Assembly (NCBI RefSeq): GCF_932526225.1
Contig: NC_064034.1
Span: forward strand, 20,520,927-20,584,926
From: Nematostella vectensis
Lineage: Eukaryota > Cnidaria > Anthozoa > Actiniaria > Edwardsiidae
DNA length: 64,000 bases
Direction of reading: 5' to 3'
A model generated the notes under the pieces. It saw only the letters and a program-made list of their open reading frames with translations. It was not told the DNA's origin and searched no databases. Shown in pieces: positions 43,866-53,917 of this stretch. A program made the position numbers and the translations under genes. Each line of letters opens with the position of its first letter. Position 1 is the stretch's first letter.

Positions 43866-44809
43866 ATGAAGTGTTTTTGTAACGCGGACGTGAAAAAAGT
43901 TGGGTCTGCCTTAAAGTGCGGTACTCCTGTGGATTTTTCAAAAGAACAGATAGGGTGTTTTTTTTTTTTTTTTTTTCAATCAAGACGAGGCCAAAGCTGT
44001 GAGAGAGGCCATCGAGGAGGGAGTTGACGTCACCGATTTTCCTGTGTGTGAACATAACCTCATTTGCCGTGTTGGAGTGAGCCGCTGTCAGTTTTCCATG
44101 CGACCGGTTTGTGTGGGCGGAGCCCCCGAAGAAAGCTAAGAAGACGAAGGCGGTGCCACTATGGACACCCCCCTCCAAGAAGACAGGCAAAGGCAAGAAG
44201 CTCCCTACAACCTGCGTAAACGTAAGCGTCCCAGTTCCCCCGCTCAAAGAAAAAGACGTGGAGGAGGAGGAGGAACGAGGAAGCGACGGAGGAGATGCCA
44301 GAAGTAGTGGAAGTGATACCGAAGGCGAAGAAGCCGAGAAAGTAGTTATCGGCGAGAGTGACACTAGCGAGGAGGAGGAGGAGGAGGAGGAAGAGTCCAT
44401 GGAATCTTATAATGACCTCGACGAACCTCAGGCTACTAACGATGTGATTGATACTTATAACGTCATGCATGTCGTGAGTCAATATGTGGAGGCGTTGATC
44501 CTTGACCTGATGGCAGAGTGGGATCCCTTTGTGCACCGCGACCATGAGCTGTGGAAGAAGGCAAGAGCTACCCTGAATGGGAGAATTGAATTGATATGGG
44601 AGGGACTGCAAAACCTGAGTGATAGACTTGCTATGCAAGGCCATTGGAAATCTTATATTCAAGATTTGTTGGATTGTCTGTCTCCCACGGATATTTTAAG
44701 GATGCTCCAGAAGAACGAGTTGCCTGGATTATTGAAAGGAGAATCAAGTTTGGGGTGTGACCAGAGCGCGTCAAATTGTAGGGGAACACCCCTCACGCCT
44801 CTTTCTTAG
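43866..44809 (+). pseudogene. Cys-rich/GRF-like, basic-acidic protein, cassette B copy
   Basis: The preferred ATG at 43866 opens MKCFCNADVKKVG, matching MKCFCGKEVKRSG in cassette A. After IGC the frame enters a run of 19 T (43958-43976), where the downstream frame (EAIEEGVDVTDFP, matching the A copy) is lost. A second break lies near 44079. From FPCDRFVWAEPPKK (about 44098) one frame runs uninterrupted to 44809. It has a Lys/Pro-rich nuclear-localisation-like segment, a long Glu/Ser tract (about 44262-44400), and the helical domain VIDTYNVMHVVSQYVEA (44447-44497) with LWKKARATLNGRIELIW. The C-terminal 235 codons are intact and could still be expressed. Confidence 0.6.
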
Positions 44810-45013
44810 AAAAAAGAGACATTTTTCTTTGTTATAAACGTTTTACTATTATTATTAACCATTGTATTTTGTCCCGTGCTAAAGTTAATTGTCCCGGTAT
44901 CCTTGTGGGGTCCCGCCGCTACCATCCAATCCTCTAGGCCCCATCCATCTCTGTAGCTTACCACATGGTCTGCATTGTTATTATCTTCATCGTCACTAAT
45001 AACGGTCAAAGGG

Positions 45014-46926
45014 ATGGGTACCCTAGTTTTTGTGCTCTTCTATAGTACGGGCATGAGGGTTGTATTCCTCTGTATTGTTGCGCCTTGTGCCATTCCCTTA
45101 GGCAATGATCGTGGGATCGATAGCGATACGAACATGATCTCCGAGATTAAGGAAGAAAGCGAAGAAGAAGAAGTCAATCGGGACGCACCCACGCCTCCTT
45201 CTCTACCAATCATCGAAACAATTCCCCCAGCACCACCCCTAGAACGGTCTCTCGATGAAAGCTATAGAGTTCAAATGCAAAGACTAGAACAAGCGCTCCT
45301 ACAAGGAGATAGAAAATCCCTCTCTCTCACCATCTCCGAACGTGCCCTGAACATCCTTCGAAGAATGCCCCTTCGAAGATTAAACGACATGCAATCGACC
45401 TCACTGGCGCCACTTGTCTTTGCTTCACTACAATCCTACGTCAACTTCCGGTACATCATGGACCATGGGAATTAACTACTCACTTTAGTACAAACCGTCG
45501 AAGCTAACAGTAGTGACCCGCCACCACCGATCCAAGAGCAAACTGCTACCACAGGTAACCCAACACCTACACCAAGTCATAACGACCTAAGGTTAAAGTA
45601 GCTCTTTCAATTGAAATGGCATTAAAATCGGCCTCGAGAGCAATAAATGCGTCCATTGTTGTCGAAAAAAGTAAAAAAATCCATCAAAACATCATTTTTT
45701 GGCGTATTTTTAAACTTTTTCAATATTTCTCTTGGACTCGCACTTTTTCATTTTCGATCAGCATCAGTCTCCACGCGGTAACAAACGTGCCGAGGATGAC
45801 TGGAACGAGTGGTTTACGTCATATCAGGAACGGAAGTGACTCGCACATTCTCAAAACAACAGCGTTCATAAGACTTCTACAAGACCATAGCGAAACCAGT
45901 GCGATTTATTACAGATTTTTTTACCTAGAAAAAAGGTTTTTGATCGACGAAAATGCCCAATCGGTGCATTGTATTCGGTTGTGGCAATGTACCGTCGCAA
46001 AAAGAAGGGATATCCCTGCATCTGATACCATTTCATGGTGACGACCGACCCGAGGCAAAGAGTCGTAGAAGGCGCTGGATCGATTTCGTGAATTCTAAAA
46101 GACAGGCAAAGGGGAATCGAGTTTGGAAGCCAGGTACAACTGCATCGATATGCTCAAAGCACTTTTTGCCGAACGATTTTCCAAACGTGTATGCTGATGA
46201 GGTGAGGAAAAAGTAGCTGAAAGTAGACGATTTCGGCGTGTCTGTTTGGCCGACCGTGCATATGAGAAGGGCAGATGAGGAGACAGCTCCCCCAACAAAA
46301 CGCACCAAAAGCTGGATCGGCTAATGGCTCACCAGCGTATCCGCTCTTCCGATTCCGAGTCACTTTCTATCTGATTCGAAGGTCCAGCGCCCGGCTCAAA
46401 CTCATGTGTATCTGATTGGGAACTCGGCTTATAAGCAGATGATGATGCAGTGGACGAATCATCATCAGTTGACATCGTTTGCGATAAAAATAGCACGTTT
46501 TTAAGGAGATCGTATCTTATTTTACACTAGCTCAAAGCTATCCGTACTGCTAGAAACTAAGAACTACTTGGAAGTGTGAGATTTTGGGTTCCTGTTTTGA
46601 CGTCACAACCGGAAGTGGTTGGAAAGCCTATTGTTTTTACCTCGCTATGATTGGCTAATTGTATTGAGCCGATTTACATGCTGTCGGACAGCGGATAGGG
46701 TGTAGCAAAAAAGTGTAAAGAAGCGGGAATTTTGAAAATTCACCAAAAAAAGATATTTTGATGGATTTCAGTGATTTTTTCGATGGATATGAGATCAATA
46801 ATTATATTTTAAGGCTATTCAGGTGTCTGTAGAAGTGAAAGAGCCACTTTAAGAATCCGAGTAGAGGGTGAACCCGCACTCGAAGTACCAGTCATTGACT
46901 TTTCCAACATTCAATGGGAAGACTAA
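45014..46926 (+). CDS. acidic/helical protein of cassette B, interrupted by a transposon
   Basis: The frame from the ATG at 45014 (or from an acceptor-like CCCTTAG ending at 45101) encodes a Glu-rich segment (EIKEESEEEEV), a Pro-rich linker, and a helical domain (RVQMQRLEQALLQGDRK, ERALNILRRMPLRRLNDM). A TAA lies at 45473. The same frame then continues about 39 codons (VQTVEANSSDPPPPIQEQ...HNDLR) into TTAA at 45593. There a 1,252-bp THAP element is inserted. Beyond it the frame resumes (RIRVEGEPALEVPVID, then QWED and TAA at 46924). The uninterrupted tail survives at 52171-52260. Frame continuity across both the stop and the insertion is strong evidence of recent coding function. Confidence 0.55.
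45953..46216 (+). CDS. THAP-domain protein in the TTAA element
   Basis: An 87-codon frame from the ATG at 45953 shows a C2CH THAP finger: PNRCIVFGCGN, ISLHLIPF, RRRWIDFVNSK and ICSKHFLPNDF. The frame stops at a TAG (46214) but stays coherent beyond it (KVDDFGVSVWPTVH, then PPTKRTKS) to 46324, so the TAG looks like a nonsense change. In Kolobok elements this domain binds the terminal repeats. Here it is separated from any catalytic domain and could act as a binding competitor of the full transposase. Confidence 0.7.
   Translation: MPNRCIVFGCGNVPSQKEGISLHLIPFHGDDRPEAKSRRRRWIDFVNSKRQAKGNRVWKPGTTASICSKHFLPNDFPNVYADEVRKK
46333..46475 (-). CDS. N-terminal exon of a second gene in the TTAA element
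   Basis: The ATG at 46475 opens STDDDSSTASSSAYKPSS and runs acidic and Ser-rich to ESDSESEERIRW. A donor (CGCTG|GTGAGC) lies at 46333/46332. This kind of N-terminus precedes P2RX7-type C-terminal domains in cnidarian proteins. It converges with the THAP exon. The rest of the gene is missing. Confidence 0.4.
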
Positions 46927-47010
46927 GAACATTACTATAGATACTTCATAAATAACGTACTCTTTATGGGCCTTTGTATTTATGTTCTTTTATTAATAAA
47001 CATGGTTTTG

Positions 47011-47345
47011 CTCTAATTATGGTGTGGACTAGTAACGTCACTTCCGACCACCCCTCCCCTCCCACGCACAAGTCCAACCGTGACGTCATTTCCGCCCCTT
47101 ATATTCGGACCAATCACAACACGCAATTTCAACCAGCCAGTCAAAACGGGCCACGACTTCACGGTCGGGGGCCTGGAATCCACCCTATATATTCGGACCA
47201 ATCACAGCACGCCATGCTGTGACATCACTTCCGCCATTTATATTCGGACCAATCACAGCACGCCATTTTCAACAACCAATCAGAACGCGCCACGACCTCA
47301 CGGTCGGGGGCCTGGAACCCACCCCCAAGTTACCCCCTATATAGA
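47011..47345. promoter_or_regulatory. right flank of cassette B: CRE sites and CCAAT repeats
   Basis: 47011-47115 is the imperfect inverse of 43650-43795 (GTGACGTCATTTCC, CCCCTCCCCTCCC and AACGTCACTTCC in mirrored order). Outside it TATATTCGGACCAATCACA occurs three times (about 47100, 47190, 47239). Two copies of CACGACCTCACGGTCGGGGG, whose core is a CGACC/GGTCG hairpin, accompany them. CCCTATATAG near 47335 could be a TATA box. An AATAAA near 46995 may end the upstream gene. Confidence 0.6.
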
Positions 47346-47546
47346 CTACCTTTACTACTCAAAGCGGTTTAATGAACAAAATAACACTTACAGTATTAAC
47401 AACAGAGTCCTTAACATCTTCAAAATAAAATATTACTCTGTAAATAGGTACTTTTATTATTTAAACTTTTTATGAGTACCCCCTCCCTACCACTGACCAT
47501 TTTTAGTATCTGTTTATTATCTGATTTGTATCTGAGGGATTAGTAT

Positions 47547-47855
47547 CTAGGGATCACCGCGGTTATGTTGATAGAGAGAATCAGTAATATCGTTGCAAAA
47601 TCCAGTATCGTAATCAGGAACAAACATCCGTTCCGTGTCAGAGCCAGTGGAATGCGTTACTACCGTATGACTCAACTGTCTTTGTACCTTGGGCGGAATA
47701 AGGATTTCCCGAAAAAAGGGGATGACACCTATATAAAATACAGGATGAATTTGAGCTCCCGTAAACTTCGGTCCGAAAGGGTCGCGAGGCTCCCTGGACC
47801 ACATTTGGATCCGCCACTGAGTATCAGGGCGAACATCTACAATACTCTCTGGCAG
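47547..47855 (-). CDS. conserved ~100-aa ORF of unknown function, copy 1
   Basis: The open frame runs from near 47855 to a stop at 47547 (first ATG 47804) and includes TQWRIQMWSREPRDPFGP, HPVFYIGVIPFFREILIPP and FVPDYDTGFCND. The duplicate at 52882-53190 keeps the frame open with only two changes in the part from the ATG. The 5' part runs into LINE-derived sequence, so the ORF is probably truncated. The aromatic/Pro-rich beta-like character recalls viral capsid C-termini, for example of parvoviruses. That is a guess from texture only. Confidence 0.4.
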   Translation of the reverse strand: MPESIVDVRPDTQWRIQMWSREPRDPFGPKFTGAQIHPVFYIGVIPFFREILIPPKVQRQLSHTVVTHSTGSDTERMFVPDYDTGFCNDITDSLYQHNRGDP

Positions 47856-47889
47856 TTAACAGTCACGCGGATTCGCATAGTACTGTAGC

Positions 47890-48723
47890 CTATTTACCAT
47901 GGTACAAAGATTCGTCTGTTAAGTCAGTTTTCATACGATTGCAGGCGATCGTGTACGATTGTATGCTCACTCTGTGGTCATCTCGCGTTCCGGTTCATTT
48001 TCTCGCTTTCACGCTCCTGTCCGTCACACCTTCTAGCAAAGCTCTCTCTACTTTGGGGTTCCTTATACCTTACCCTGTTGACGGGACGCACGCTGGGACC
48101 ACTTTGCTAGATGGCTACCCCTACTTTTCCCACAATGTAAAAAGTTAGTTTTAATAGGTGTTACATTTCAGGATGACAGCAAATATGCCCTGCACGTCGA
48201 ATCCAAGTAAGCTAAGGCAAATAGATGTCTCTTTGTTCTTAGAACTGTTAGAAAGGAAGGTTATAGCCAGTCAGAAATAGATTATCTTTTAAATATGAAT
48301 ACCCAACTTTACTTATGCTCTCTCAGTTTATGGTGCCTCAGGTCCAGATCTCTTTGGTGCGCAGTGTTTTTTAGATAGATGTTTTTAAACGGCGCTATAT
48401 CTCCACAAAATTTAATATTTATGACTTATTAGAAAAACAAGATCGTAGTACTTTTAACAAAGCTTTAAGCTTAAATGGCCACCCTCACTCATTTTATCTA
48501 CCGCAACCTTAAGATACGACTTACAACTTGCGTAGGAAAAAATGTTCATTCCCACACAGAACGATTTAAATCAACTTTTGTAAATAGATTGATTTCATGT
48601 GTGATCTTAAATCTCAAAATTGTATTGTAAATTACTTTACTATCTTTATGTCTCTTTGACGTATTTTTATCTTTTTAATGATTGTAACATAGGATATGTT
48701 CTTTTATCGTATTAATCAATAAA
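47890..48723 (+). pseudogene. LINE 3' fragment, copy 1
   Basis: Translation across several frames gives the thumb and C-terminal region of a LINE reverse transcriptase: KKLVLIGVTFQDDSKYAL, AKANRCLFVLRTVRKEGY, SEIDYLLNM and YGASGPDLFGAQCF. It ends with AATAAA near 48719. Stops are frequent. It is 5'-truncated and unrelated in detail to the LINE at 18.4-23.0 kb. Confidence 0.7.
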
Positions 48724-48782
48724 ATCCGTTGTTTTACTTGTTTGTGTCTGATCTTTACTCGATGAAATTCCGCTAAATTAAA

Positions 48783-49259
48783 TTTATTTTGCATGTATGT
48801 GCATTATTAGGGCACAAATAAACGATAAGTAATTGAATAATTATTTTAGGATATTGTTTGTCATAAAGGGCTTATTGTTTGTACGGAGGCGCTAACGTTT
48901 GTAAGAAGCACGCAAATGACTCTCAAAATACTATTGTTTGCACCTTCTGTAATAAAAATGTTAATGAATATTTTGTTCACTGTATTGATTGCGAGTTCTC
49001 ATATTATTGATATTCTGTTTGTGCTATTGTTATGTATCAACGCGCAAATGAAAATAGATTTTTCATTCCTGGTTGTCGAATAGTGTAAATGAATGTTAAG
49101 AAAATGCAATTGTGTGCACTCAATTTGTAAAGTTCGTTAATGTATTTCCTTTTAGCTCGAATGATTTTACTTTCGCTTAAATGACAGTACATCGGCGTAA
49201 ATGTTTGTAATTTTGGCTAAAATGAATGCGTATTTCTCGGTAATAAAAAGCAAAAGGCG
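48783..49259. repeat. solo copy of the 500-bp TIR, copy 1
   Basis: Matches the arm at 41273-41772 in the same orientation with modest divergence. No transposase or second arm follows; a trinucleotide tract abuts it. Confidence 0.85.
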
Positions 49260-49260
49260 T

Positions 49261-49495
49261 AATTATAATCACCACCACAATCACCATCTTCACCAACAAA
49301 TTTACCATCAACCACTATTATTACTATTACGATTTACATCACCGATATTGCCATCACCATTATTTCCACCATTACCAGGATCATAATTGTCATCACAATC
49401 ATTATCGTCACCATGATCATTACAACCATGATCAACATCATCATCATCTTTATCACCATTATTGTCAACATCATCTTTAACAACGTAATCATCAT
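49261..49495. repeat. degenerate ATC/ACC trinucleotide tract, copy 1
   Basis: Imperfect CAT/CAC/ATT triplets. It creates a meaningless Met/Ile/Val-rich frame on the minus strand. Confidence 0.8.
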
Positions 49496-49506
49496 AATTA
49501 CTTTTA

Positions 49507-49647
49507 GGCTGAGTTTAAACGTCGTATTATCCATGAGCCGTATTCAATAGAACTGCATGCAAATGAAAATGAAACAATCGCCTTGATTCATTTGCACGCA
49601 TTTGCATTGAATACGGATCATGGAAAATACGACATTTGAACTAAGCC
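49507..49647. mobile_element. 141-bp Harbinger-like MITE, copy 1
   Basis: Ends GGCTGAGTTTAAAC and its inverted partner GTTTGAACTAAGCC-like sequence (about 45-bp arms), flanked by TTA at 49504-49506 and 49648-49650. GGC termini and a TWA target fit PIF/Harbinger. Confidence 0.7.
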
Positions 49648-49906
49648 TTACCAACGTCATTATCATAATCGTTATCAACATTACCAACATAAGTATGATA
49701 TGCCGAATATGCCGCCGCGGTCCCTAACCGGTCCATTGCGTTAAATGACGATCAAAATATCCCTAAAACCGCCCTTTTAAAATTGCCAAATTTGGTTTCT
49801 AGGGTCATTGGCCAAGCTGGCAACAAGAAACTAAAAACGTTGGTCTCATTAAATCAACGAAACGTCGCCTGCATCGGCCACTGAATTTTGTTACAGATAT
49901 TGGTCT

Positions 49907-50600
49907 GCTCAGGCCCGTACTGCAAGCTAGGTCTAGCTCAGGCCCGTACTGCAAGCTAGGTCTAGCTCAGGCCCGTACTGCAAGCTAGATCTAGCTCAGG
50001 CCCGTACTGCAAGCTAGGTCTAGCTCAGGCCCGTACTGCAAGCTAGGTCTAGCTCAGGCCCGTACTGCAAGCTAGGTCTAGCTCAGGCCCGTACTGCAAG
50101 CTAGGTCTAGCTCAGGCCCGTACTGCAAGCTAGGTCTAGCTCAGGCCCGTACTGCAAGCTAGGTCTAGCTCAGGCCCGTACTGCAAGCTAGGTCTAGCTC
50201 AGGCTCGTACTGCAAGCTAGGTCTAGCTCAGGCCCGTACTGCAAGCTAGGTCTAGCTCAGGCCCGTACTGCAAGCTAGGTCTAGCTCAGGCCCGTAATGC
50301 AAGCTTGGGCTAGCTCAGGCCCGTACTGCAAGCTAGGTCCTAGCTCAGGCCCGTACTGCAAGCTAGGTCTAGCTCAGGCCCGTACTGCAAGCTAGGTCTA
50401 GCTCAGGCCCGTACTGCAAGCTAGGTCTAGCTCAGGCCCGTACTGCAAGCTAGGTCTAGCTCAGGCCCGTACTGCAAGCTAGGTCTAGCTCAGGCCCGTA
50501 CTGCAAGCTAGGTCTAGCTCAGGCCCGTACTGCGATCTAGGCCTAGCTCAGGCCCGTACTGCAAGCTAGGTCTAGCTCAGGCCCGTACTGCAAGCTAGGG
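49907..50600. repeat. 29-bp minisatellite, ~24 units, copy 1
   Basis: The unit is GCTCAGGCCCGTACTGCAAG plus CTAGGTCTA, repeated with rare changes. Variant units (GTAATGC, GCGATC) mark internal homogenisation. There are no unique spacers. Confidence 0.95.
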
Positions 50601-51198
50601 CGAGCAACCTAAGAGAAAAATGGTCCACTATATGGGTAAACTAACCCCTCCCCCCCCCCCCCAACGCTAAAAAAAACTGGCTACGGGCCCGTACTAGTTT
50701 GCAAATAAAAAATTGTTTCATTTTTTAGCAGTATTTTAATTTTTTAAACAAAAATATGAGATTTGACTCACAAAAGGTACAGTTCAACTTCCAGTTATGC
50801 CCGTGAGAGTTTGGAGGAGAATGATAGCTCATGCTTCGGTTGCGCGGGAAATACAGAATAACAACATTATTGCATTATTGCAACCTGAGTTTATTTAATA
50901 GCTTGTATGATCGTCAATTAGAAATCTCTGAGTTTCACCCACCATTTTCTCCATACACGCCTTTTTACTAGAAGATCTCGAACAGAACCGTCTATCTTCT
51001 GACTGTAGACCGCTAGCATGTACCTGCATCGCAAGAACTTGAACAAACCCTTCCTTGTTTTACCTGAAGAACATGTGATCTCGGAAACCACTACCCTTGA
51101 TACCTGTATACCATACCACACAAACGACCCATAGATATGAAACATTACGCGCGATGAACCAACCGACAGCGTGAACCATGCTACTCCCCAACTCTACC

Positions 51199-51260
51199 GT
51201 GAGGCCCTGGAACGAACCCGGGAAAGATACCCGGCGCTCTACCAACTGAGCTATTGAACC
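51199..51260 (-). repeat. tRNA-like SINE head, copy 1
   Basis: The minus strand reads TAGCTCAGTTGGTAGAGCG, a perfect A box and D arm, then a CCGGG...CCCGG stem and GGTTCGTTCC, a B-box match. The region between them is too short for a normal anticodon arm plus variable loop, so it is a tRNA-derived remnant rather than a functional tRNA. Confidence 0.6.
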
Positions 51261-52344
51261 GCTTACAAAAGAGAGGAGTGAGATATCTGTATGCTATGGT
51301 TTTATCCGTATCCAATCAACCGATGACTCTCAAAAGCGCCCCAGAAGGCGATAATTGTCTTGTTACGAAGTTCAAGCGAACATGCGAACAGGCCCTTTTA
51401 GGCCAGCGGTTGAAGAGCTGGTCGCGTAAGTCAGATGCTCAGGGTTACAGTCTGCTGGCGATTATCCTTTTAAACTCCTTTTCCAATTTTTTTCAATATC
51501 GCAAGAACATATCACAAAACTAATACTGTTTATCATTAATTTTCTCATTATTTAGTCCCAGATAATATTTAAAAAAGCAATTATGTTTTTTAAATGGAAT
51601 TAGTATGTCAGTGACTCAATTACGAATTTTAATAATGTAATATCAAAAATGATTTTTTTAAATTGTGACTGTCGTCATTAATTACAGAAATTTAAAAAAA
51701 CATCAAATCAATTCAGATGACATTCGAAACCGCATGTTAGCAGGTGGAAATTATTGACGAGAGCTCAATATTGAAAATTATTGGATTAAAGGCATTTTTT
51801 TACTTAAAGTCATTCTATCGGCCGTGTGATTTTTGGCGACAAAGGAAGTAGCCGCTTAAGATTCTTATATATTATAAATGATCCACGATTTATCACATTT
51901 AGTAAATTTTTTGAACGATTTTCTCGTTAACTTAGTAGCAAATGGTTTACGTCAGGAAAACGTAACTTTGAGATCTATGTGTAGTTTGTAGGCTGCCGTA
52001 ACATAAAACGTGATGTGCATAGAATAAGCCCAAACATGGGTGAGCATCCCCTCCCCTTCCCCTAACAAAAACTCAGCCGTGATAAGGATTCGATTAAACT
52101 TTTATTGGGAGGGGGGTATTTTTGTTGAGCAGGAATTTTTTTAACGGAACTGGTGTGCAGGGGCTTTTTTAACGACCTAAGGTTAAGAATCCGAGTAGAG
52201 GGTGAACGCGCACTCGAAGTACCAGTCATTTACTTTTCCAACATTCAATGGGAAGACTAAGAACATTACTATAGATACTTCATAAATAACGTACTCTTTA
52301 TGGACCTTTGTGTTTATGTTCTTTTATTAATAAACATGGTTTTG

Positions 52345-52680
52345 CTCTAATTATGGTGTGGACTAGTAACGTCACTTCCAACCACCCCTCCCCTCCCACG
52401 CACAAGTCCAACCGTGACGTCATTTCCGCCCTTTATATTCAGACCAATCACAACACGCAATTTCAACCAGCCAGTCAAAACGGGCCACGACCTCACGGTC
52501 GGGGGCCTGGAATCCACCCTATATATTCGGACCAATCACAGCACGCCATGCTGTGACATCACTTCCGCCCCTTATATTCGGACCAATCACAGCACGCCAT
52601 TTTCAACAACCAATCAGAACGCGCCACGACCTCACGGTCGGGGGCCTGGAACCCACCCCCCAAGTTACCCCCTATATAGA
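52345..52680. promoter_or_regulatory. CRE/CCAAT repeat region, copy 2
   Basis: Duplicate of 47011-47345 with the same three CCAAT-bearing repeats and TATA-like CCCTATATAG. The upstream gene body is absent here apart from its last 29 codons. Confidence 0.6.
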
Positions 52681-52881
52681 CTACCTTTACTACTCAAAGC
52701 GGTTCAATGAACAAAATAACACTTACAGTATTAGCAACAGAGTCCTTAACATCTTCAAAATAAAATATTACTCTGTAAATAGGTACTTTTATTATTTAAA
52801 CTTTTTATGAGTACCCCCTCCCTACCACTGACCATTTTTAGTATCTGTTTATTATCTGATTTGTATCTGAGGGATTAGTAT

Positions 52882-53190
52882 CTAGGGATCACCGCGGTTA
52901 TGTTGATAGAGAGAATCAGTAATATCGTTGCAAAATCCAGTATCGTAATCAGGAACAAACATCCGTTCCGTGTCAGAGCCAGTGGAATGCGTTACTACCG
53001 TATGACTCAACTGTCTTTGTATCTTGGGCGGAATTAGGATTTCACGAAAAAAGGGGATGACACCTATATAAAATACAGGATGCGTTTGAGCTCCCGTAAA
53101 CTTCGGTCCGAAAGGGTCGCGAGGCTCCCTGGACCACATTTGGATCCGCCACTGAGTATCAGGGCGAACATCTACAATACCCTCTGCCAG
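52882..53190 (-). CDS. conserved ~100-aa ORF of unknown function, copy 2
   Basis: Same frame as 47547-47855 with an Ile to Thr and a Val to Ile change in the part from the ATG. The frame remains open. See copy 1 for content and doubts. Confidence 0.4.
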   Translation of the reverse strand: MAEGIVDVRPDTQWRIQMWSREPRDPFGPKFTGAQTHPVFYIGVIPFFREILIPPKIQRQLSHTVVTHSTGSDTERMFVPDYDTGFCNDITDSLYQHNRGDP

Positions 53191-53221
53191 TTAACAGTCA
53201 CGCGGATTCGCATAGTACTGT

Positions 53222-53917
53222 AGCCTATTTACCATTTACGATTGCAGGCGGTCGTGTACGATTGTATGCTCACTCTGTGGTCATCTTGCGTTCCGGTTCA
53301 TTTCATCGCTTTCACGCTCCTGTCCGTCACACCTTCTAGCAAAGCTCTCTCTACTTTGGGGTTCCTTATACCTTACCCTATTGACGGGACGGACGCTGGG
53401 ACCGACCACTTTGCTAGATGGCTACCCCTACTTTTACCACAATGTAAAAAGTTAGTTTTAATAGGTGTTACATTTCAGGATGACAGCAAATATGCCCTGC
53501 ACGTCGAATCCAAGTAAGCTAAGGCAAATAGATGTCTCTTTGTTCTTAGAACTGTTAGAAAGGAAGGTTATAGCCAGTCAGAAATAGATTATCTTTTAAA
53601 TATGATTACCCAACTTTACTTATGCTCTCTCAGTTTATGATGCCTCAGGTCCAGATCTCTTTGGTGCGCAGTGTTTTTTTAGATAGATGTTTTTAAACGG
53701 CGCTATATCTCCACAAAATTTAATATTTATGACTTATTAGAAAAACAAGATCGTAGTACTTTTAACAAAGCTTTAAGCTTAGATGGCCACCCTCACTCAT
53801 TTTGTCTACCGCAACCTTAAGATACGACTTACAACTTGCGTAGGAAAAAATGTCCATGCCCACACAGAACGATTTAAATCAACTTTTGTAAATAGATTGA
53901 TTTCATGTGCGATCTTA
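53222..53917 (+). pseudogene. LINE 3' fragment, copy 2 (split)
   Basis: Counterpart of 47890-48723. A better-preserved frame links RWLPLLLPQCKKLVLIGV to HVESK. The remainder continues at 57925-58038 after the 4-kb insertion. Confidence 0.7.

Larger units (their letters stand above)
45597..46848. mobile_element. TTAA-flanked THAP element (Kolobok-like, non-autonomous)
   Basis: 1,252 bp with 13-bp terminal inverted repeats (AGTAGCTCTTTCA and, at the other end, AGTGGCTCTTTCA as complement) and TTAA on both sides (45593-45596 and 46849-46852). The duplicate locus at 52183-52186 has one TTAA and no insert, so the boundaries are certain. TTAA targets plus an internal THAP gene point to Kolobok rather than piggyBac. 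No transposase core is present. It carries a THAP exon on the plus strand and another gene start on the minus strand. Confidence 0.93.
45581..52170. repeat. tandem duplication, copy 1
   Basis: The copy begins with AACGACCTAAGG at 45581 and ends after GGGGCTTTTTT at 52170, where copy 2 begins with the same AACGACCTAAGG. Without the THAP element it is about 5.33 kb. It contains the gene tail, the CCAAT-repeat region, a LINE 3' end, a solo long TIR, a trinucleotide tract, a MITE, the 29-bp array and a tRNA-like sequence. Confidence 0.9.

Noticed and set aside
43798-44400. 200-codon Ser-rich ORF on the minus strand
   Set aside because: It is the antisense shadow of the Glu-rich coding tract on the plus strand.
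49334-49534. Met/Ile/Val-rich ORF on the minus strand (and at 59002-59202)
   Set aside because: It is the translation of a degenerate trinucleotide repeat.
51199-51260. Functional tRNA gene at the A-box/B-box sequence
   Set aside because: The distance between the boxes is too short for a complete anticodon arm and variable loop, and the loop lacks U33. A tRNA-derived remnant is more likely.
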